In this document: one piece after another, positions 1 to 4,053 of the stretch
How positions within the stretch are numbered: the first letter of the stretch is position 1
Layout of the letters: every line of letters starts with the position of its first letter
Assembly (NCBI GenBank): GCA_017883345.1
Contig: JADGNT010000388.1
Span: 1 to 5,573, forward strand
Length of the DNA stretch: 5,573 nucleotides
Origin: Candidatus Solibacter sp.
GTDB taxonomy: Bacteria > Acidobacteriota > Terriglobia > Bryobacterales > Bryobacteraceae
Direction of reading: 5' to 3'
Program-made: the position numbers and the translations under genes
Notes under the pieces: model-generated
Database searches by the model: none
What the model was told of the DNA's origin: nothing
The model's input: the letters and a program-made list of their open reading frames with translations, nothing else

Positions 1-75
1 GGACATTTCGCGGAGGGTGCGGATGACGCGGACGGCGATCTCGCCGCGATTGGCGATCAGGACCTTGCGGAACAT
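1..75 (-). CDS. Biotin carboxylase (AccC-like) N-terminus, partial
   Basis: Reading leftward from the ATG at 75-73, the 25 visible codons begin MFRKVLIANRGEIAVRV. IANRGEIA is the hallmark first strand and loop of the biotin carboxylase N-terminal domain, found in AccC and in the alpha subunits of propionyl-, methylcrotonyl- and pyruvate carboxylases. These enzymes carboxylate biotin using ATP and bicarbonate; in AccC this feeds malonyl-CoA synthesis in the cytoplasm. The gene continues past the left edge, so the ATP-grasp domain and any fused biotinyl domain cannot be seen. The family is clear, but 25 residues do not separate AccC from acyl-CoA carboxylase alpha subunits, so no symbol is given. 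The start is secure because MFRK is the usual N-terminus and the upstream sequence is non-coding in style. No Shine-Dalgarno sequence precedes it; see the promoter entry. Confidence 0.88.
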   Translation of the reverse strand, partial: MFRKVLIANRGEIAVRVIRTLREMS

Positions 76-84
76 GCAGATGGA

Positions 85-93
85 ATTGTAGCA
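85..93 (-). promoter_or_regulatory. Putative extended -10 promoter for the biotin carboxylase gene
   Basis: On the minus strand the bases read TGCTACAAT, a TGn extension plus a hexamer matching TATAAT at five of six positions. The hexamer ends at 85, so a start site 6-8 nt downstream would fall near 77-79, only a few bases before the ATG at 75. The stretch between (TTCCATCTGC) has no purine-rich ribosome binding site. Together these suggest a leaderless or near-leaderless mRNA. No good -35 was found, as expected for an extended -10 promoter. The motif is seen directly; its activity is inferred. Confidence 0.5.
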
Positions 94-129
94 GGGGGGA
101 GCGCGTGGGGCTCGAGGGATTCTGCTTGA

Positions 130-165
130 CGCGGAGGCGCGGAGGCGCGGAGGAAGACGCGGAGA
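130..165. repeat. CGCGGAGG octamer tandem cluster
   Basis: Three head-to-tail copies of CGCGGAGG occupy 130-137, 138-145 and 146-153. After a 4-base AAGA spacer comes a fourth copy with one change (CGCGGAGA, 158-165). A related block recurs at 227-243. From memory, similar purine-rich 'cgcggagg/cgcagagg' intergenic arrays are scattered through some acidobacterial and other environmental genomes; their function is unknown to me. Confidence 0.75.
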
Positions 166-226
166 ACACACAAGGAGAGGCTGGGAAGGCCTTCGATAGC
201 GAGAGAGGAACGTCAAAACCTGAGAG

Positions 227-243
227 CGCGGAGGAAGCGGAGA
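227..243. repeat. Second degenerate CGCGGAGG block
   Basis: The bases CGCGGAGGAAGCGGAGA match the 3' part of the first cluster (CGCGGAGGAAGACGCGGAGA at 146-165) except for a missing 3-base segment, so the two blocks appear to be copies of one element. A weaker echo, CGCGGGGGAGACGCGG, follows at about 254-269. Confidence 0.6.
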
Positions 244-314
244 TCAAGGGCTTCGCGGGGGAGACGCGGTTTTCGGCGCACGCGGTGGGCGAAGCAATCG
301 TGTGGGCCGGGGGC

Positions 315-323
315 TGGTAGAAT
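315..323 (+). promoter_or_regulatory. Putative extended -10 promoter for the Fur-family gene
   Basis: The bases TGGTAGAAT form a TGn extension plus a hexamer matching TATAAT at five of six positions. A start site 6-8 nt downstream would be near 330, giving a 5' leader of about 16 nt before the ATG at 346. That leader has no AGGAGG-like sequence; the G-run at 325-330 is too far upstream and probably at or before the start site. No convincing -35 hexamer is present. The element mirrors the one facing the opposite way at 85-93. Motif seen, function inferred. Confidence 0.45.
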
Positions 324-345
324 TGGGGGGTTCTCCAGTTACGCT

Positions 346-870
346 ATGGTCCTCGACTCAATTAAGGGATCGTTGAAGGAGCGGGGCGTGCGCCTCACCC
401 GCCAGCGCCAGATACTGCTCGAACTGATCGATAAGACCGGCGAGCATCTGGATGCCGAGAGCCTGTTCCAGTTGGCGAAAGAAAAAGACCCGAAGCTGAA
501 CCGGGTCACGGTGTATCGCACGCTGAAGATGCTGAAGGCGAGCGGCTTGGTGGACGAGCTGGACCTGATGCACTACGTCGGCGACCAGCATTACTACGAG
601 ACACGGCTGAAGCAGGAGCATGCGCACGTGATCTGCCTGCGCTGCGGCAAGGTGGAAGAATTCTTCGGTGAGCCGCTGCAGCGGCTGCGCAAGCAGATCG
701 AGAGCCACTTCGGATTTCAGGTTTTGCTGGCGCGGACGGAAGTGGGCGGCTATTGCGCGCATTGCCAGACGCTGCGGGCGCGCGAAGTGGAAGAGTTACG
801 CATGCTCACGTTGGGGGCCGCCAGGCCGGCGGCGGCGCGCGCGCCCCGCAAGCGGGCGCGGCGAAGCTAG
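346..870 (+). CDS. Fur-family metal-responsive transcriptional regulator
   Basis: A 174-residue cytoplasmic DNA-binding repressor of the Fur/PerR/Zur superfamily, which senses metal or peroxide through bound metal. The N-terminal winged helix covers about residues 1-80, with LTRQRQ at 17-22 and the recognition helix NRVTVYRTLKML at 52-63. The dimerisation domain follows: HAHVICLRCGKVEEF holds the HxH pair (H92, H94) and the first CxxC (C97/C100); GGYCAHC holds the second (C137/C140). The two CxxC pairs indicate a structural zinc site. H34, E85, H92 and H94 line up with one Fur metal site. Residue E105 matches the Fur-type Glu, not the Asp linked to peroxide sensing in Bacillus PerR. The second metal site looks incomplete (A93; Arg near 130). 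Residues 157-174 form an Ala/Arg/Lys tail beyond the usual end (~150 aa). The family is certain; Fur, PerR or Zur type is not. The gene is followed without a gap by the phosphatase gene, so the two are probably co-transcribed. Confidence 0.95.
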   Translation: MVLDSIKGSLKERGVRLTRQRQILLELIDKTGEHLDAESLFQLAKEKDPKLNRVTVYRTLKMLKASGLVDELDLMHYVGDQHYYETRLKQEHAHVICLRCGKVEEFFGEPLQRLRKQIESHFGFQVLLARTEVGGYCAHCQTLRAREVEELRMLTLGAARPAAARAPRKRARRS

Positions 871-2568
871 ATGGGACCGGAAGCCGCGGTCGGGCCGGCC
901 GCCGGGCCGGCGTCGCTGGTGGTGGTGGATCCCAACGGCCATCGCAAGCGGGTGCCGGTGGATCCGATTCCGTTTCTAATCGGGCGGCAGCCGGAGAACC
1001 ACTTGATTCTGCGCGACAGCCGGGTTTCGCGGTCGCACGCGCGCATCGTGGTGGAAAACGGCGTGTACGTGCTGGAGGACATCGGCAGCCGGCACGGAAC
1101 GTTCGTCAACGGCAAGCGTGTCCAGCGCAAGGTGTTAGAGAACACGGACAGGGTGGAATTCGGCGCGCAGGATTCCTATCAATTGCTGTTTGCGCTGGAC
1201 GGTGCGGAACTCAAGCGGCTGATGGAGCAGGTGGGCGGCGGGGAGCAGGCGGGTGCGCCGCTGGGGGTGGGCAGCAATCTGGCCAAGCTGCGGGCCATCC
1301 TGGATCTGGCGCGCACGCTACAGAGCTCGTTCTCGATCGACGAGGTGCTGGCCAGCGTGGTGGACACGGCGCTGACGATTACGGGGGCGGAGCGCGGGTT
1401 TCTGCTGTTGCGAGCGGTGGCGGGGGCGGAACTGGAAACGCGGGTGGCGCGGAACCGGCGCGGGCAGAACTTGCGGGAGACGGATCTGCGGGTGCCGCGC
1501 GAGGTGATCCGGCGGGCACTGGAGCAGCGCCGGGAACTCCTGTCGATGAACTTCGAGCCGCTGGGGGCGGAGGAGACGCGGCCGGAGAACAGCATTGCGG
1601 ACCTGGAGCTGCGCTCTGTGATCTGCGTGCCGCTGGTGCGGATCCGCGCCGGGCAGAGCAACGCGACGAGCGTGCTGGTGACCGGCAATGAGACGGTGGG
1701 CGTGCTGTACATGGACTCGCGGTTGTTGGCGGCGGACTTGGCGGGGGGGAACCGGGAACTGCTGCAGACGCTGGCCATCGAAGCGTCGACGGTGCTGGAA
1801 AATGCGCGGCTGCTGCAGGAAGAGCAATCCAAACACCTGATGGAAGAGGAGTTGCGGTTGGCGCGGACGATCCAACAGAGCCTGCTTCCGCGGAGTCTGC
1901 CGGGCGAGGGATGGCTGCGGGCGAGCGGCAGCAGCCTGGCTTCGCACGAGGTGGGCGGGGACTACTACGATGTGACGCGGGTCAGTTCGCACTGCTGGAG
2001 TGCGGTGGTGGCGGATGTTTCGGGCAAAGGGGTGGGCTCGGCGCTGCTGGCCTCGCTGCTGCAGGGGGCACTGATCACGGCGACGGAGCATCCCGAGGCG
2101 ATGGGGCACCGGATGACGCGGCTGAATCGCTTCCTGTTGGATCGGACGGGTGGCGAAAAGTACGCGACGGTGTTCTATTGCCTGCTGCACGGCGACGGCA
2201 GGATGTACTACGTGAATGCGGCGCATTGCCCGCCGATGCTGGTGCGGGCGAACGGGGAGCGGCTGGAACTGGAGGCGAGCGGGACGCCGGTGGGGCTGGT
2301 GGAGACGGCGGAATTCGCTGTTGTCGAGCAGCGGCTGGCGGCGGGCGACAAGATCGTGATCTACAGTGACGGCGTGACCGAGGCGCAGAATCTGGAAAAG
2401 CGCTTCTTCGGCAAGCGACGGCTGCGGGAGGTGGTGGAAGCCCACGCCGGCCACTCCTGCGCGGCGATTCACGACGCCATTCAGGAGGCGGTGGCTGCGT
2501 TCACCGAAGGCGCCGCGCAATCCGACGACATCACGCTGGTGGTTCTGGAGTTTAGCGGGACGGCCTGA
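871..2568 (+). CDS. FHA-GAF-PP2C (SpoIIE/RsbU-type) serine/threonine phosphatase
   Basis: A 565-residue, apparently soluble signalling phosphatase. An FHA domain at about 15-107 has the phosphothreonine-binding signature: GR at 38-39, SRSH at 53-56 and GTFVNG at 76-81. A GAF-type domain at about 143-315 would sense a ligand or mediate dimerisation. A helical linker at about 316-340 (EEELRLARTIQQSLLP at 325-340) is the typical lead-in to the SpoIIE/RsbU PP2C domain (341-560). The metal-binding motifs look intact: GGDYYD (362-367), DVSGKG (382-387), YSDG (498-501) and SDDIT (551-555). Known relatives dephosphorylate STAS-domain anti-sigma antagonists, freeing a sigma factor, but no STAS, anti-sigma or kinase gene is visible here. 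The ATG directly follows the Fur-family TAG with no clear Shine-Dalgarno sequence, so translation is probably coupled. The 3' 88 bp overlap the convergent WecA-like gene. Domain calls are firm; the substrate and signal are unknown. Confidence 0.95.
   Translation: MGPEAAVGPAAGPASLVVVDPNGHRKRVPVDPIPFLIGRQPENHLILRDSRVSRSHARIVVENGVYVLEDIGSRHGTFVNGKRVQRKVLENTDRVEFGAQDSYQLLFALDGAELKRLMEQVGGGEQAGAPLGVGSNLAKLRAILDLARTLQSSFSIDEVLASVVDTALTITGAERGFLLLRAVAGAELETRVARNRRGQNLRETDLRVPREVIRRALEQRRELLSMNFEPLGAEETRPENSIADLELRSVICVPLVRIRAGQSNATSVLVTGNETVGVLYMDSRLLAADLAGGNRELLQTLAIEASTVLENARLLQEEQSKHLMEEELRLARTIQQSLLPRSLPGEGWLRASGSSLASHEVGGDYYDVTRVSSHCWSAVVADVSGKGVGSALLASLLQGALITATEHPEAMGHRMTRLNRFLLDRTGGEKYATVFYCLLHGDGRMYYVNAAHCPPMLVRANGERLELEASGTPVGLVETAEFAVVEQRLAAGDKIVIYSDGVTEAQNLEKRFFGKRRLREVVEAHAGHSCAAIHDAIQEAVAAFTEGAAQSDDITLVVLEFSGTA
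894..911 (+). other. GC-only hairpin just inside the phosphatase gene
   Basis: GCCGGCC (894-900) and GGCCGGC (905-911) form a perfect 7-bp all-G/C stem around the four-base loop GCCG. It lies 23 nt after the A of the phosphatase ATG and encodes part of a GPAAGPA peptide repeat. Such a stem could slow initiation or limit the phosphatase relative to the upstream regulator, but it may simply follow from Gly/Pro/Ala codons. The pairing is seen; any effect is speculative. Confidence 0.4.
2481..2568. other. 88-bp tail-to-tail gene overlap
   Basis: The phosphatase gene ends with TGA at 2566-2568 and the convergent WecA-like gene ends with TGA at 2483-2481, so both strands code here. On the plus strand this DNA encodes the conserved SDDIT metal-binding end of the PP2C domain, which constrains the sequence. 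On the minus strand it encodes a low-information Ala/Ser/Thr-rich tail. No hairpin with a U-tract was found between the genes, so transcripts from both sides may be complementary at their 3' ends. Confidence 0.8.
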
Positions 2569-4046
2569 GGCGCGGCGGCGTTTTGGAGCGCGGCGTTTTG
2601 GAGCGCGGCGTTTTCGATTGCTGCGGCGAGATTGGCCAACGAAGCGGTGGCGCCAGAGATCTGCGGCAACTTGGCGGGTAGCATGCGGCGCACGATTTCC
2701 GCGAAGGGGATTAGCAGCACGGGGTGTTCGGCGGCATCCTCACGTTGTGTGATGTTGACGAAATCCTGGTGGGGCAGGTTGAGGCGCATCTGCCAGAAGG
2801 CGGACTGCGAAGTTCGCGGGGCGGATGTGCCGAAGCGCTGGCCGGCGAGGCGTGCGTTGATACGGCTGTAGCCGAGGTCCCGCGCCCCGGATTCCAGAGT
2901 CTGCCAGCACTGCGCCAGGCTGGATGCCGACGCCAGCGCCCGTTCGAAAGCTTCGAGTTTGACGTGGGCGCTGAGGGTGGGGCGCAGTCCGGCCCAGAGA
3001 AAGCGGCGGGTGGCACTGAATTCCACGTAGCCCAGATACTGGATGCCGCCGCAGGCGCCGGCTACGAACAGCAGGATGACGGCGCCGCCGAGTTGGTGGT
3101 GCAATATGTTCTGGAGGAGAGAAAAAACGGCCCCGAATCCGCAGATGGCATAGAGCAGCAAAGCGGCCCTACGGGGTGTGAAACCTCGATCGAGCAGACG
3201 ATGATGAATGTGGGCGCGGTCACCCGTGAAGATCGGTTGGTTACGCAGGAATCTGCGCGCCACCGAAAGGGCGACTTCGAGCAAGGGAAGCGCCAATGCC
3301 ATGACCGGCGCGGCAACCCCGAGCATCGTGGCCGATTTTTGGCTCCAGATGATGCCATAGGAACCCAGCAGGAAACCGATCAGGAGGCTTCCCGAATCGC
3401 CCAGAAAGATAGATGCCGGATTAAAGTTGTAGCGCAGAAAACCGATCAGACAGCCGGCCAGCGGTGCGGTGGCGAGCGCCAACATGAAATCGCCGTGAAT
3501 CAACCCGGCGATCAACGTGGTCAGGGTAGCGGTGAGCCCCACTCCGGCGGCTAGCCCGTCGATCCCGTCAATCAGATTGAAGGCGTTGGAACAGAGTATC
3601 AGCCAGCCCACGGTCAGTATGAGACTGCACCAGGGCGCCAGAGGGTGGCTGGCGATACTGACGATTCTGACGCCCGCCTCATACGCCCAGATCGACGCCG
3701 CCAACTGACCGGCCAGTTTCTGCCAGGGTTTGATGTTCAGCCAGTCGTCGAGCAGGCCGGTCATAAATACCAGCCCGACCGGAGGGAGCAGCGACCGGAC
3801 CATGCCCAGGTTGTCGCCGATCAGCCCGCTGGCCTTGGTGGGAAGCAGCAGCAGGATGGCGTAGGCTCCCAGATACGAAATGAGAATCGGCACACCTCCC
3901 GTCCGCGGGGTGGCCGCCATATGGACCTTTCGTTGGTTGTCGGGGTGGTCGACCAGACCAAATCGGATCGACCAGTTGCGCATCACCGGCGTCAACAGCA
4001 GGCAGAGGAGGCAAGAGGCGAAGGTGAGTATGCCAAGCGAGTACAT
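2481..4046 (-). CDS. WecA/TagO-like polyprenyl-phosphate sugar-1-phosphate transferase, C-terminally extended
   Basis: A 521-residue integral membrane enzyme of glycosyltransferase family 4 in the MraY/WecA sense (PNPT family). Relatives move a HexNAc-1-phosphate from UDP-sugar to undecaprenyl phosphate at the inner face of the membrane, starting O-antigen, capsule or teichoic acid synthesis. Visible motifs: DHPDNQRKVH (33-42) with PRTGG (47-51); the DDW magnesium motif (100-102); NAFNLIDGIDGLA (154-166); FLGDSGS (214-220); and GDRAHIHHRL (275-284), the HxHH signature separating WecA/TagO types from MraY. Multiple hydrophobic segments span residues 1 to ~340. WecA proteins are about 350-370 residues, so residues ~345-521 are extra and look soluble, with conserved-looking SRINARLAG and WQMRLNLP blocks. 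The usual PLxD motif reads PLLE (E257). The start is supported by AAAGGAA ending 10 nt upstream. The donor sugar cannot be read from sequence, so no symbol is given. The last ~28 residues are antisense to the phosphatase 3' end. Confidence 0.93.
   Translation of the reverse strand: MYSLGILTFASCLLCLLLTPVMRNWSIRFGLVDHPDNQRKVHMAATPRTGGVPILISYLGAYAILLLLPTKASGLIGDNLGMVRSLLPPVGLVFMTGLLDDWLNIKPWQKLAGQLAASIWAYEAGVRIVSIASHPLAPWCSLILTVGWLILCSNAFNLIDGIDGLAAGVGLTATLTTLIAGLIHGDFMLALATAPLAGCLIGFLRYNFNPASIFLGDSGSLLIGFLLGSYGIIWSQKSATMLGVAAPVMALALPLLEVALSVARRFLRNQPIFTGDRAHIHHRLLDRGFTPRRAALLLYAICGFGAVFSLLQNILHHQLGGAVILLFVAGACGGIQYLGYVEFSATRRFLWAGLRPTLSAHVKLEAFERALASASSLAQCWQTLESGARDLGYSRINARLAGQRFGTSAPRTSQSAFWQMRLNLPHQDFVNITQREDAAEHPVLLIPFAEIVRRMLPAKLPQISGATASLANLAAAIENAALQNAALQNAAAPQAVPLNSRTTSVMSSDCAAPSVNAATAS
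2575..2619. repeat. 15-bp tandem repeat near the 3' end of the WecA-like gene
   Basis: The unit GCGGCGTTTTGGAGC occurs exactly twice (2575-2589, 2590-2604). A third copy identical over its first 10 bases follows (2605-2619). On the minus strand it encodes the five-residue repeat NAALQ within residues 478-492 of the WecA-like protein. Because the unit is a multiple of three, copy-number slippage would keep the frame. It lies just past the phosphatase stop (2566-2568), in the only DNA between the two gene cores. Confidence 0.85.
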
Positions 4047-4053
4047 GTCGGTT

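Larger units (their letters stand above)
76..345. other. Divergent intergenic region, purine-rich on the + strand
   Basis: These 270 bases separate the leftward biotin carboxylase from the rightward Fur-family gene. The + strand from about 95 to 275 is strongly G/A-rich and holds the CGCGGAGG repeat clusters. An extended -10 element lies at each end (85-93 minus, 315-323 plus). A perfect 10-bp palindrome, GAAGGCCTTC, sits at 185-194. I found no tRNA, no convincing rho-independent terminator and no good match to the classical Fur box. An open frame from 105 to 320 encodes low-complexity, repeat-derived peptide and is not called as a gene. Confidence 0.6.

Noticed and set aside
105..320. Open frame of 71 codons in the intergenic region
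   Set aside because: It starts with a GTG, lies across the CGCGGAGG repeats, encodes low-complexity RRGGAEE-type peptide, has no ribosome binding site and ends within the putative -10 of the next gene.
76..345. Fur box controlling the regulator itself
   Set aside because: I looked for A/T-rich inverted hexamers like GATAAT near the putative promoter; the region is GC- and purine-rich with no acceptable match. The 185-194 palindrome is too short and too GC-rich.
753..1691. 312-codon + strand open frame overlapping the Fur-family and phosphatase genes
   Set aside because: It is a shadow frame in GC-rich DNA: Gly/Ala/Arg-rich with no recognisable domain, while another frame encodes the FHA and GAF motifs.
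1318..2520. 400-codon minus strand open frame antisense to the phosphatase gene
   Set aside because: His/Arg/Gln/Pro-rich composition typical of antisense of a GC-rich gene; no motif, and the + strand holds intact PP2C catalytic residues.
2560..2640. Bidirectional rho-independent terminator between the convergent genes
   Set aside because: GC-rich blocks are followed by four T residues, but they are direct repeats, not inverted repeats, so no stable hairpin with a U-tract is formed.
3000..4046. Lower GC content in the WecA-like gene as a sign of horizontal transfer
   Set aside because: Spot counts of single 60-base lines gave roughly 55-57% GC here against over 70% in the phosphatase gene, but membrane-spanning segments need T-rich codons (Leu, Ile, Phe), which may explain much of the drop.
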